This document shows, one piece after another, positions 10,451 through 20,971 of a stretch of 64,000 nt of DNA (its first letter is position 1; each line of letters starts with the position of its first letter). The notes beneath the pieces were generated by a model. That model was not told where the DNA came from. It searched no databases and saw only the letters and a program-made list of their open reading frames with translations. Origin of the DNA: Leptidea sinapis (Eukaryota > Arthropoda > Insecta > Lepidoptera > Pieridae); contig NC_066288.1 in the NCBI RefSeq assembly GCF_905404315.1, positions 11,308,501 through 11,372,500 of the forward strand. The letters run 5' to 3'. The position numbers were made by a program, and so were the translations under genes.

Positions 10451-11169
10451 AAAAAATAAGTTAAAGTATCAAATTATTCACTGAATGTTGAAGATTATCA
10501 AAATACGGGGCTTACATGATATTAGGGAGCGCAGGAAGCGAGGGAAAAACAAAAGATGTTACTTAGCACATTTTGTGGCCTACATTTGCGACGAAATTAG
10601 GTCATTAAGATATCGAAATGAGATGCAAAAACTACCAATGGCATTGATGTATTGTTTTTGAGATATAACTTACAGTATCATTATGATGATACAATAAATG
10701 ATACATTAAATAATCTTTATATCAGAAATAAAAGTCTGTGTTTTAATGATATTTTACAGCTGTATGTGGCAGTCTGTAAATTGATAAGAAATATTTATGT
10801 AGGTTGATATTTTGACAAATATTTAGTTAACAGACTTATTGCTTGTCTATCAAAATGCTTTGATAGTTGATAATAAAGATGAAACTAAAGATGAAAATGA
10901 TGGTAACTGAAAAACATTTAAAATTATTAATGCTTTGAAAATTTGTTTTTTATCACCATTTTAGTGTGATACAAACTTAATTGATGTTTATTTTATATTG
11001 GCAAATGTATTTCGATATTCAATATTTTTCTAACACTTGAAGATTGATAAGAAGTTTGATTGCTTTTCAAGGTTTGGCCATATTTAAATTACCATACTTT
11101 TAGTTAATATAATGTCCTTTGTATTGAAGACAAGTCGTATTACCAAAACCATATATAACTTATAAATTT
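10451..11169. other. AT-rich stretch, nothing recognised
   Basis: Only long A/T runs and short frames are present. Confidence 0.55.
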
Positions 11170-11745
11170 CATACACCCAGAATACTGGACAGCTACTGTA
11201 GCCGGTTTGAGTTCTTTAAAATACAGAGTTTGGAAGAGAGGCGTAAATTGTTAGACTTAATGTTCTTACATAAACTGTTTCACAACTTAATTGATAGCCT
11301 AGACTTGCTGATGAAATTGTGTATTAATGTACCTCGAAGTGCCCCTCGAAGCCATCGTCCCTTTTTTGCACTAATGAAAGTAAATACAAACCTGGGTAAA
11401 AATTCTCTAATCGAGCGAATGTCAAGAGTATATAATGAGTACCTAAATAAAATACCAGACTTGAACCTTGGTGCAGATGGGTTTACAATATTCATAAATA
11501 AATGTACTAAAATTTATAAGAAGTAAATGCTGTTGTTTTGTATTGGACTTAATTTTAATTTTAACATACTATTTAACTTTAAACAAGTTGTATAGTATGG
11601 TCGGGAAGGTAACAGATAATGAAAGATGTGTAACCCTGTAAGTTATCTGTACACTTAGATATATATATATATTTATTTTTGTATGTAATTTATGTATTAG
11701 TGTGCGACTGTTGGGTTTCCGAATAAATAAATAAATATATACAAA
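11170..11745 (+). mobile_element. Non-LTR LINE 3' end with intact C-terminal frame
   Basis: A single frame reads from about 11173 to the stop at 11526: SRFEFFKIQSLEERRKLLDL, LMKLCINVPRSAPRSH, RVYNEYLNKIPDL. This is the typical C-terminal region of CR1/jockey-type reverse transcriptases (paired Arg, VPR, then YN.L..IPD). About 200 bases of 3' UTR follow, ending in AATAAATAAATAAAT. The lack of stops over about 118 codons suggests a fairly recent, 5'-truncated copy. Confidence 0.75.
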
Positions 11746-12001
11746 AACTTATAATATGCCACCAATTCTAACGTTAAAAATAAATATATTGGTATCAAGC
11801 AGTCATAACATCAAAATGTTATAGAGAATATTTATTTTTTATCTAGTTTTGAAGTATTTAAGGTATTTTTAATTAAATTCACACATAATATGAACATTTG
11901 CTTTTACGAGCATAATACGAGTAGGATAGAACAAATCCCAAATTGTAGCGAGGGACGAATACTATTACAGTCTAAAAAAAGATACGCATATTACACACCT
12001 A
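11746..12001. other. AT-rich stretch, nothing recognised
   Basis: No feature was found before the MITE that follows. Confidence 0.5.
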
Positions 12002-12234
12002 GATAATTTATACGTCTAGATAGAGCCTCTTGCTGCTAGACAACCGATGAAAACAGGCCAGGTTTAGTACTTTAGTGTGCGTGACAAACTACGTATTACA
12101 CTCGCGATTTGTATGTCGCTTTGTGTTAGTGTGCGTGCATTGCTCAAAATAGAGGTTAACAGTCAACCTCGATTTTTTTTGACGTTTTCACAGTTCTCAC
12201 AGTTCTCACAGTCTTTCTAGACGTACAAATGATC
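12002..12234. mobile_element. TA-target MITE, family M1
   Basis: The inverted ends GATAATTTATACGTCTAGA and, in reverse complement, GATCATTTGTACGTCTAGA are flanked by TA on both sides (12000-12001, 12235-12236). This fits Tc1/mariner-type transposition. Three relatives are at 31856-32079, 59395-59580 and 62703-62924, sharing an inner block with GCACGCACACT and CGCGAGTGTAAGACGTAG. It has no coding capacity. Confidence 0.75.
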
Positions 12235-12602
12235 TAAGATTACACCTATATATAGGAAGAGACCGTCTTATGACAATTCTAAATTATAGTCTATACTCGG
12301 CTACTATACATGGTCTTATTAAGTAGTTTCAATGCCCACCTTCCGGATAAATCACCAAAAGTTGCAAGGTACTATTTCCATTTCTTTAAATTTGGTTGGC
12401 AATAGTCGCTTAACTATCTGTATTTTTTTAGTAGCTTCAAAGAGTTCGGCTGGCCAATAATAGTCCTTCAATTAATCATATACATCATCATCAGATCTAA
12501 TTTTACCACCAATCTGACACAAGATTCTTACAAAAGAAAAAAAAACGAAATCACTCTAGCACTTACAAAAAAAAACATAATATCTAAAAAATCAAAACAG
12601 AG
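12235..12602. other. No gene recognised
   Basis: AT-rich with A-runs; no repeat was identified. Confidence 0.5.
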
Positions 12603-13006
12603 ATACCTCTGTGAACGGCTGGATCACTTGGCGTTGCGTAAAGACGTCGCTTCATTGTGTGTCTTCTACCGCATTTATCACGGAGAGTGTTCAGAAGAGC
12701 TGTTTAACCTGATTCCTGTCGCCGAATTCCACGCCATAAGTTAGGATATCATCTCCACCATCTAGATGTGTGGCGGTCCTCCACAGTGCGGTTTTCAAGG
12801 AGCTTTCTTCCACGTATTACAAAGCTGTGGAATGAGCTTCCTTGTGCGGTGTTTCCGGGATGATACAACATGGGTACCTACAAAAAAAGCGCGTACCTTC
12901 CTTAAATGCCGGCAAAGCTCTTATGATTCCTCTGGTGTTGCAAGAGAATGTGGGCGGCGGTGATCACTTGACCCGTACGCTCGTTTGTCCTCCTATTCAA
13001 TAAAAA
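12603..13006 (+). mobile_element. LINE-B 3' end
   Basis: It starts at the CERLDHLALR region and runs through HLDVWRSSTVRF to the CGGCGGTGATCACTT 3' UTR and an A-rich end. It is 5'-truncated and frameshifted. Confidence 0.8.
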
Positions 13007-13395
13007 TAAAAGATACAGATGTTGTTGATCTTATTTGAAAATAATGTTTCCTCATAATATTTGTACTGTTATCGGTAGTAATAGACAAAAGAGGCTTGTT
13101 AAAATCGAAACATTTAGAAACCATAATGTGATCTCAGCCTTAATGAATAGTGGGGTAGGTAGGTACTCTCTAATGAAGTTACTGGGCACACGGTGTTGAG
13201 CCCGCGGGGGACTAACGAATTTAATACAATTAATATAACGTGTAAATTGCGTTAAATGGATAGAGGATGTATTTCACAGCTTTGCTATGTTTATTTAACT
13301 AATAATATTGTTGGTGCCACAGAACAGGTACTCTTTGAACCGTTCTCTTGTTTGTGCTTATTTCGGTGTTAGTACTATATTTAATTATCTTGATG
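13007..13395. other. No gene recognised
   Basis: No repeat or coding signal was found. Confidence 0.5.
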
Positions 13396-13715
13396 CACGG
13401 ACGAGTAAAAAAAGAAGGACTCCGCGCCGTGATATTAGCAAGTGAAGCACCGTTATGCTAGTGTGTGTGCGGTTACGCGGGATACTACTTACACAATTTT
13501 TTCTCCCTTAAATAATCATATATGACCACAAATACTTATATAGTATCGTTTTTACACTTTATGACAACGCACGACGGCATTTTTCAAATATTTTATTGAG
13601 ACGCAAACTGATCTGTCACGTCTGTGACATCGTCTGATGACTATTCTCATAATGGCCGCCTATCGGCCTGTAGTAGTGTAAGTGTGTGCGTGGAGCTGTC
13701 TTCTTTTACGACCTT
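13396..13715 (-). mobile_element. P-like miniature element with THAP remnant, copy 2
   Basis: It is the opposite-strand relative of 35835-36192. The left end is CACGGACGAGTAAAAAAAG, and the minus strand preserves ATGCCGTCGTGCGTTGT, encoding MPSCVVIKCKN, the start of a THAP zinc finger. The right end (TTCTTTTACGACCTTG) is decayed. Confidence 0.65.
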
Positions 13716-14039
13716 GAACATTACATTTACAGTTTAGTTTTAAATTTAGAAGTTTTTTTTAAAGTTTTGTGTAAAGGAGTTTTAATACATAAAATAAAAT
13801 CCGATAGATTTTGTACGAAGAAAAATTTATGAGTCCGTACGTCTTAGATTTAAATTCTCAATATTTTTTTTAAAGGTTCTTTATTTTATTTTATTTCCAG
13901 ATTTATATAATTATTTTACATCAACATTCGACATAAATCAAATAGGTCGTACCCGTTGCCTTGTTTGGTTGTAAAAAAAGGCCAGTTCGAAAAACGCGCT
14001 AATTTCTAAAAGTATGTTAAAAGAAATACATACATACCT
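13716..14039. other. AT-rich stretch, nothing recognised
   Basis: No feature could be supported. Confidence 0.5.
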
Positions 14040-14300
14040 ACACACACTCACGCCTTGTTCCCGTCGGGGTAGGCAGAGACAATAGAATGCCATTTCCTTC
14101 TATCCTTACAAACCTCACGCGCTTCCTCTACATTCATTACTAAAGAGTAGAGTAGTATGAAAAGTCATACACGCTCGCCGGTTGCGGGTGCTTCGGACCT
14201 CTCCTTTTCTCAAAACGTCCCCAATTTGGTCGACGAATGTTTTACGAGGTCTCCCGCGACCGACTTGCCCACACTTGCCCCCCACCCACTTGTTCAAAGA
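14040..14300 (-). mobile_element. LINE reverse-transcriptase C-terminal fragment
   Basis: The minus strand encodes VGRGRPRKTFVDQIGDVL, then STRNRRACM, a C-terminal motif block seen in a group of lepidopteran non-LTR retrotransposons just before their final DRS.W segment. The frame is interrupted after CMTF. Confidence 0.6.
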
Positions 14301-14389
14301 AATATATTATTTAATTCTTTAATTGATTTTTTACTATTTCCCAGAACTATATTAAAAAACGTCTTGTAACACACACCTATTAATCTGTC

Positions 14390-15258
14390 AATGACTGCAC
14401 GTTTCATACAATCGAGTGAATCGCTTTCTTCTTAGAGAGTTTCGCTAGCCTGACTGTCATAACCTATCAAGAAGTAAGTCTAATCTGATATGATATAAGT
14501 ATTTTGCAAATGTGTTTAAAACGTCTTTTGATGCATGTGCGGAATTATCAATTCCTCTCGTCCGTATTGCTGCAGAAAAGCCGGGACTCGTGAAGAAATG
14601 TTCCATTTTATCGTACTTACTAGCTGACCTGGCAAACGTTGTTTTGCCATATAAATTATATATGTAAACCTTACTTGAGCTTCAACGAATCTATTGCAAA
14701 AGATTTCATTCAGATCGGTCGAATACTTTAGGAATTATTAGGGAACATACAAACATACTTTCTATTTTATATATATATATATAGATTCGAAAAATTAAAA
14801 TTGGCTGTAGGGGATAATGGGAAGAAGTTTTACATTGGTTCATATGGGAGTTTGCGCTTTCTCTTTTCTGATTGAAACGGTTCGTGGTGTAGTAAGTGTT
14901 TATTTGTGTTTTAACGAAAATTTCAACGAAATCTCCATACGTTTGAGTCTCGAGTAGATTTTTACCCAATTCTTTCTTATAGGTAAGTAGATAAAAATAA
15001 TGTATATCCCTCGGGGCCAGAATATTTCGTTCTTGGCCGGCGTATATTAAATTCCTCTTTACGCGAAGGATTGTACTTTGGATTCCTTACCTCTGCATTC
15101 AAAATAGCTTCCTTCAGTGAATACATCACTAAAAAATATCTATTTGGCTCCCTGATACACAAAGATCTCCATTGCTTCTGAGAAATTGGTGACCAAAATT
15201 GACCATTGGCACTCAAAGTGCTTGCTTCCCTTTCAAATAATTGTCTAGTCAGATTCTA
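14390..15258 (-). pseudogene. Unrecognised broken coding remnant
   Basis: The minus strand has an open stretch from about 15255 to 14977 containing SANGQFWSPISQKQWRSLCI and later SGPEGYTLFLSTY. It stops at 14977 and seems to resume after a one-base shift (ELGKNLLETQTYGDFVEIF) down to about 14790, where a Helitron (14620-14785) interrupts it. Beyond the Helitron another open stretch reads MEHFFTSPGFSAAIRTRG and continues to about 14470. Amino-acid composition is protein-like and nothing similar occurs elsewhere in the window. The family is not recognised. It could be a degraded host gene, a transposase, or another foreign gene. Confidence 0.4.
14620..14785 (-). mobile_element. Miniature Helitron, TC...CTAG
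   Basis: On the minus strand it begins TCTATATATATATATA at 14785 and ends with hairpin GGCAAA-ACAACG-TTTGCC, seven bases (AGGTCAG) and CTAG at 14620-14623. It sits between A (14786) and T (14619), the Helitron AT target. The body contains GTATGTTTGTATGTTCCC. A sister copy is at 41653-41808. Confidence 0.8.
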
Positions 15259-15379
15259 TAAAGCTTCACTCAATGTATGTGTGTATATGTAACGTACAGT
15301 GACAAGTGACAGAACACTTATTTGTTATGTACATTAAGGCTATTGTAAAATACCAAATTATACTACAATATATACTTAC

Positions 15380-15536
15380 CATCTTGTGTCTCAATGTGAC
15401 GAGCGCAGTTGTAGTGCCACTCAGTTTTTTTTTGTTTTTCAAGAATCCTGAGCGGAACTGCATTGTAATGGGATGGTATCAATTACCATCAGCTGAACGT
15501 CTTGCTCGTCTCGTCCCTTATTTTCATAAAAAAAAA
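15380..15536 (+). repeat. SINE-H, 3' half
   Basis: It starts within ATCTTGTGTCTCAATGTGAC, has the hairpin (GTGCCACTCAG ... CTGAGCGG) and ends TTATTTTCATAAAAAAAA. Confidence 0.8.
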
Positions 15537-15784
15537 TTCTTATTAATTTAAAATAATTGGTTTCTTGTATGTTCTTATCACGAGCTATAGTTTTTTCTAT
15601 GGTACATATGGTAGATTTAGTATTTTAAAAGAAATTTTAATAATGACGGTTAAAAAGTGCTTAGTTTAAGGGGTGGATAGGTACTTAGGTATTGAACAAA
15701 GTTTATTTGACATTGACTTAGAAATGAAGGATAAAGGACTCAGTAGCATCGTAAAATATGTAATAGTATGTTAAATAATTTAAT

Positions 15785-16046
15785 ACAATTTGAAATACAA
15801 AAGTTTATGAACGATGCGGGATTCGAACCCACGACCTCCGTCATTCCGTGCCGGTGCTCTAACCAACTGAGCTAACCGTTCGAGTACCGCCTCGTTATAA
15901 AATTCTGTTTGCTTTGTTCAACTCTCAGGTTGTGGCTTCATCTACATTCTACAGGATCTACTTTACAGTTGATAACCTGCTCAACCCCAATATTTGCATA
16001 TTAGGAATTTGACTTGAGATGTCGCTCTTGTAAATATAAACAATAT
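15785..16046 (-). repeat. SINE-S, tRNA-like unit and body
   Basis: The tRNA-like block is at 15811-15885 (minus strand, B box GGTTCGAATCC), preceded in sense orientation by the 160-base body with CAACCTGAGAGTTG and TACAAGAGCGACATCTC. The terminal block X that borders it is part of the palindrome at 16038-16141. Confidence 0.8.
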
Positions 16047-16141
16047 GTTATGTTATTAAAGTGATAACCCTCACTTCACACTCATTTGTGTATTAATCCT
16101 ATAAGTGAGGGTTATCACTTTAAAAACATAACATATTGTTT
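16038..16141. repeat. Near-perfect 39-bp inverted repeat of SINE-S terminal block X
   Basis: The arms 16038-16076 and 16103-16141 match at 38 of 39 positions and enclose a 26-base loop. Each arm is block X of SINE-S (AAGTGAGGGTTATCACTTT and onward), so this is X joined to an inverted X. Confidence 0.9.
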
Positions 16142-16394
16142 AATTAATTTAAGTTAATAATACCTTTTGACAAATAGAAATGTTGAAATTTGGAATTCAC
16201 TGTCTTCATTTTTACTAAGTTATGAGCGCAAAAAGTAATACACACTCTACCAAAATTTCAGCTGTCTCTTACTATTACGGTTAATGTCATTCAGCCCACT
16301 GCAGACAAACGAACGGACAAGGAGCCTTAGAATAGGGTTCTCATTGATTACCTTTGACATTGGAATTGAAATGTTTTGTTTCAAACTGTTCGAA

Positions 16395-17065
16395 AATTGA
16401 TGTCTTAGTTAGACCTGAGAAGAACGCGCGCAAGAAACTCAGCGGGCGTCTTCTTATCTTATATCTTTAAACGGGCAATTCTTGTAACGGCTCCAACGAT
16501 TTTCATAAAATTTATTATACAGGGGATTTTGGGAGCGATTAATCGATCTAGCTAGGTTTCAATTTAAAAAAAATGTAGTTTTATCCGTATTTTTTTGAGA
16601 AACAGCTACAATAACATTAGAATACAAAGGAATTCGCCACTACATACTAGACTATAATACCTCAAATGGGAAATTGGGTGATCCGGAAAGCAGAAGACCC
16701 CGGCTCGAATCCAGATGTCCTATTAATTTTTTATTGTTATAGTTTTGTACATTCCTAAAAATCCGAGCAAGGCACCGAGCATCCGGATATTTTTTAATAA
16801 AATTTGGTCACAATATAATTTCGTACATTACTAAATAACCTGAGGGCGGTCACTCCATTCCATCTAAGTAATTTACGTTACAGTAATTTTGTATAGTATA
16901 TAACTTTACCACATAAACGTTTTTTAACAATTATTTTGAATTCGTAACACATTTGTTTTGTTTATTTCCTGGGATCTCATTGTAGAAACATGTACATCGC
17001 CTAACAAAATATTTACTAGCTCGACTTAACCAGATACCTAGCATAATAAGTTCTTCAGGTACAGA
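16395..17065 (-). mobile_element. LINE-C 3' end split by a composite insertion
   Basis: LINE-C 3' sequence (GACCTGAGAAGAACGCGCGC at 16425) runs to about 16495 and resumes near 16838 (ACCTGAGGGCGGTCACTCC) through the SRL region at about 17030. The 340 bases between belong to other repeats, including the tRNA-like SINE at 16655-16722. Confidence 0.65.
16655..16722 (+). repeat. tRNA-derived SINE-like segment, unrelated to SINE-S
   Basis: An A-box-like TGGGAAATTGGG and B-box-like GGCTCGAATCC lie about 35 bases apart, the layout of a tRNA-type internal promoter. It has no acceptor-stem pairing good enough for a working tRNA gene. Confidence 0.45.
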
Positions 17066-17375
17066 AAGCTCACAATCATACTACACTAAATCCAATAATT
17101 ATGACAAATATTATATTTCTGACCTTATGCCATTCGTTAGTCAATTATCAACCTTAATATGGGTCACTATGAGTTGAACGGCGTTTAGTGCAAAATTTGG
17201 CACCTTGCTCATAAATATCCGATTGCTCCAGTTCACAAAAAAGGTCGGCCCGACATTAACAACACAATTGGACGAGGCTGGTGTCACGAACTGTGATTAT
17301 CGCAAGCAGTGGCCATTACATAAAGCCGGTACCAGATATAACGAAAAACAGTGAAAGAAAGATAATAAACGAAAT
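17066..17375. other. No gene recognised
   Basis: No feature could be supported. Confidence 0.5.
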
Positions 17376-17680
17376 AGTGGGAGACTTATTTCCACAGGAT
17401 GCAGGCTAGATTATTGCGCGGCGCCTATTTCTGCCGTAAAGCAGTAATGTATAAGTATTATTCTGTTTCGGTCTGATGGGTGCCGTAGCTAGTAAAATTA
17501 CTGGGCAAATGAGACTTAACATCTTATGTCTCAAGGTGACGAGCGCAATTGTAGTGCCTATCAGAATTTTTGGGTTTTTCAAGAGTCCTTAGCGGCACTG
17601 CATTGTAATGGGCAGGGTGCATCATTTACTATCCACTGAACGTCCTGCTCGTCTCGTCGCTTACTGTCATAAAAATAAAG
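17376..17680 (+). repeat. SINE-H, near full length
   Basis: It runs from AGTGGGAGACTTATTTCCAC to TTACTGTCATAAAAATAAAG, with the hairpin at about 17558-17600 (arm right side AGCGGCACT). Confidence 0.8.
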
Positions 17681-18344
17681 AAAAATTGCATAGATTAAAA
17701 AAATAGTACTCAGTTCAGGAATGAAACTTGGAAGCGTAGAAAAATAAAAGTATATTATTTCTATTTGCATATCGATTGTATAAAATGATATCTAAAATGA
17801 AAAAGATGCATTTTTTGTCCTAAGGATAGTTTCCAAACTCTATAAACTTTCAAATACTTGATTAAACTTTAATTTCCTGTTAAAGATAATAAATAATTGT
17901 GTATAGTCGGCCAATAGAATGATACTTTCAAAGCCTTTTAATTCAAATGTATCTAAAGATTAGAATTCAAAAGTGCTGTGTTACGTAGAGTGATCATTAT
18001 GACGTAAGACAAGTAAATTATTTCAAAAGTGCTTCGTTGGAAAGGTTTTTGTCTTTTGTCATTTGAAATACTAAAGACCGCCATAAAATTCTCTTGAAAA
18101 GAGAACCGTCCCTCGTAAATTGCGAGGAAGGTTGAAAAGGTTTTCCTATATATCTTTACCGTGAATAGAATACCATGGGATGAGAGTCTCAAATTAGTAT
18201 TAGGGAGTATACTGAGTTTCTGAATAACTTAAACCGTTGTATAAAATATAATAATAATATTGACACACTTTTTTACACAAATTATCTTGCCCCAAACTAG
18301 GCACAGCCTGTACTACGGATACAACATATAAAATTAATAAAATA
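17681..18344. other. AT-rich stretch, nothing recognised
   Basis: No feature could be supported. Confidence 0.5.
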
Positions 18345-18640
18345 TGCCTTTATTGCTGTTACTAATAGTGACAATTTTCATATCCTTAACTAATTTCATT
18401 CGATTTTTTAACAGCTTCTCCTTCGATATTGGGCCTTCTCCAAAGGCTTCCATGTTTCTCTCTCTCTCGCCATTCTCATCCATTCAAACCACTTTTTTAA
18501 GCTTATCTTCCCATTGTTATTTTGTCACCCTTTACTTCTTCTGAATTCTCGGGGATATAACACGGTTACGATTATTGTCAATTTTTGGCTTTTGTCACGT
18601 AGCATATGTCCCGCCCATTTCCACATTCATGTTTTGCACA
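18345..18640 (-). mobile_element. LINE reverse-transcriptase C-terminal remnant
   Basis: The minus strand, allowing frameshifts, reads HVEMGGTYAT, QWEDKLKKW, EWMRMARERETWKPLEKA. This is the degraded C terminus of an RTE-like LINE (W.GH..R ... RWEDD ... WMR.A.DR..W..LEEA). The hydrophobic plus-strand frames over it are antisense artefacts. Confidence 0.6.
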
Positions 18641-18910
18641 CAGTTTTGATATTATTTAATTTAGTTGTACTCTTATTTTTTATTAGTTCAATTTTATCTC
18701 TTCTTTTAATACCCTTCTTTCGATTTTTATTTTTAAAATTGATTTTATTTATTTTTATTTTATAGATTGTTATTATAGTATGTTTCAAAATCATCACAAA
18801 TAGAAGAGCCGTGACCTACTGAAAGCACATTTGATCATATGAATCCCCCCGGTACACAAAGTTAAAGTAAATTAATGTTTCCGGGACAATGCTAGACAGG
18901 TACAGGCACC
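18641..18910. other. AT-rich stretch, nothing recognised
   Basis: Mostly T-rich DNA. Confidence 0.5.
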
Positions 18911-19412
18911 AGTGGGAGTGGGTGCATGGCTATATAGGAACCACACTAGCTCTTTTTGGGCAATGTAGCTTGTGAAATTACTGGACTAATGACTTATGAG
19001 ACATAGCATATTTTTTTAAGGGGAGGACAAATGAGCCTACGGGTCACCTGATGTTAAGTGATCACCACTGCCAAATTCTCTTGCAACGCCAGATCAATCA
19101 CAGAAGTATTACCTTTTAGAAAAGTGTACGAGCTTTTTTTGAAGGTACCCATGTCGTATCGTCCCGGAAACACCGCACAAGGAAGCTTATTTCACAGCTT
19201 AGTTGTGAGTGGAAGAACGTTCCTTGATAACCGCACTGTTCAGGATCGCCACACATCCAGAGGGTGGGGATGATATCCTAATTTATGGCAGCAGGAATCA
19301 GGTCCAATAGCTATTTGGATCATCTTAGGTTTCAAGGTAACTAGCGCATTTGCTATGCCGCTCAGAATTTTGGGATTCTTCTAACCACCAGATAAAGGTC
19401 TTGTTCGTCTCG
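18911..19412 (+). repeat. SINE-H copy split by a LINE-B insertion
   Basis: The 5' part is 18911-19007 (CAGTGGGAG, then TGAAATTACTGGACTAATG). The 3' part resumes at about 19315 (CATCTTAGGTTTCAAGG, hairpin arm GCCGCTCAG) and ends near 19412. The break falls inside the GAGACTTAACATCTTATG stretch of the family. Confidence 0.7.
19008..19314 (-). mobile_element. LINE-B 3' end inserted in SINE-H
   Basis: It opens (plus strand) with the poly-T of its A tail at 19011-19017, then the LINE-B 3' UTR and C-terminal coding part. It carries an internal deletion near 19285 and stops at the GTTTAACAGCT-equivalent. Confidence 0.75.
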
Positions 19413-19609
19413 CAACACAGAAATTTCCATCAAAATAGTGCGTCCACGTATCTCAGAAGTCGACAACGCTTCTGCGTTTATCTGGTAGTACGTGGGTAAT
19501 GGTGAATATCCAAATAAGAACCTGTAATGAGCACATACAGCAACAAAAGTAAACAGAATCCGCAGCCCAAGATTTAAGTTGTGTTGAAAAGTATTTAAGT
19601 AGGACGTAG

Positions 19610-19728
19610 ACAAGATGTCACGGGCATGAAAAATTTCAGCATAATTGCCGGGAGGAAGTAATCCGCTTAAATCCGCTGTAGAAGTTGCGGAGATACCGCA
19701 AAACATTTTATGTTTCCTTGAAAGTTTT
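19610..19728. repeat. Dispersed repeat shared with 46739-46871
   Basis: Both loci carry GACARGATGTC, AAAATTTCARCATAATTG, GGGAGGAAGT and GATACCGCAAAACATTT in the same order. The family is not recognised. Confidence 0.6.
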
Positions 19729-20227
19729 GTTGTAAGTTGTTGAAAATATTGAAGTTGCAGTTCACAGCTATTATTTTAATAAATAAAACCCATTTGTAAA
19801 TAATATTAATTTATTATAAACTTAGCATCCCCCCCGGCTTGATACGTACAGAAGAACATCAGAGTCGTATCGGCTTGTTGCATCGACGATTTGATAGAAA
19901 TGAAATACATGTATCTTTAATCTTTACACTCGGATATACCTATACCTTCTTGAAGTATATTATTAATATTTTATTTTCTACCCTTCAGCATAATTTGATA
20001 TAGTATTTTAAAGCGTGTAAGTGAATATCCGATTCTCAAATTCTCTTCATCATTTTCGTTACTTCGACTCAAACTCTATTTTAACTTCACCGAGGCAAAA
20101 ATAAATAGGTGTAATTTAAAAAGTAAATTTGCGTAATAGTTATTTTAATAACTTAAATAAACCTAAAATATGGAATTTCACGAAAAAGTTGTTGTAATTT
20201 GGAGGATAAACGACCATTTATTTAGGC
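19729..20227. other. AT-rich stretch, nothing recognised
   Basis: No feature could be supported. Confidence 0.5.
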
Positions 20228-20317
20228 GAATTCGCGAAATGGCAGTTGGAAAGAGCGCTCGGACGGAACCCGAGAGGTTGCGAGTTCGAGTCCCGCATCG
20301 ATCATAAATTTTGCTTA

Positions 20318-20770
20318 AAGGTACGGACAGACGTGCTCATTACTAGCACGAAAGCATGCTTTTATTGAGCATGTGCTCATTAGTAGCACGTGTGTACTGT
20401 AATGAGCATACTTATTTAGAGCGTGCTTAAAAATCAATCGACGTTTGATTTTCGAGCATGCTACCTGAGGCGCGGGTAGAAGGCGCGGCGGGCGACTGTT
20501 TTTGCGTCAAATTAAAATAAAAATTGAACCCTCAATATGTCGCGTTGGGGAGAAGAAAAAACTTTGCTGTTTGTGTCACATTATCGAAGTTACGAATATC
20601 TGTGGAACACACATTCTCCTTTATATAAAAATAATATTGCACGAAATGCTTATTATTGAGTATGCTTAAGCAAGCATGCTTAATGCTGGCAAATGTGAAC
20701 AGTTGCATGAGCATGCTAACTTTAAGCATACTTAAAAGCACGCTTTTTTTGAGCACGTCTGTCCGTACCT
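20318..20770 (+). mobile_element. Non-autonomous PIF/Harbinger-like transposon
   Basis: The inverted ends AGGTACGGACAGACGTGCTC and, in reverse complement, the same 20 bases lie at the two edges. TTA is duplicated on both sides (20315-20317, 20771-20773), the usual TWA target of PIF/Harbinger. Subterminal GAGCATGCT/AGCATGCTT motifs recur on both sides. Inside is a truncated MADF-like frame (20537-20659). The element is 453 bp, so it must use a transposase from elsewhere. Confidence 0.75.
20537..20659 (+). pseudogene. MADF-like N-terminal fragment
   Basis: This 40-codon frame starts MSRWGEEKTLLFVSHYRSY, then YLWNTHSPLYKNNIARNAYY and a stop. L-(x)n-V..Y..LWN....YKN..AR..AW is the pattern of the first half of a MADF (Myb/SANT-like) DNA-binding domain, which accompanies PIF/Harbinger transposases. 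The domain is cut before its second half, so it is most likely a fossil of the autonomous parent. It could only be functional if spliced to something unseen. Confidence 0.55.
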
Positions 20771-20971
20771 TTACAAATTAAAGTTTTGATGAAGAAAGCA
20801 CCTATCTAGCTAATTTAACGGCAAAACAAAACAATAATATTACAACACAAAACAAAGTATATTTGAACTACGAGTATTTCGTTGTTATTACAAAAAAGTT
20901 TAACACTTGTTTAAAAAAATTTTTACTACAAATCCGTATCTTTCTGTTGTTCCCCCCCCCCCCAACAAAAT

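Larger units (their letters stand above)
20228..20790 (+). repeat. SINE-S copy interrupted by a PIF/Harbinger-type element
   Basis: The tRNA-like block (anticodon-stem region CTCGGACGGAACCCGAG, B box AGTTCGAGTCC) is followed by AAATTTTGCTTA. The tail resumes at 20771 as TTACAAATTAAAG, matching the family consensus once the insert is removed. Confidence 0.75.

Noticed and set aside
18344..18765. Hydrophobic plus-strand frames resembling membrane segments
   Set aside because: T-rich antisense of a LINE remnant and flanking T-rich DNA.
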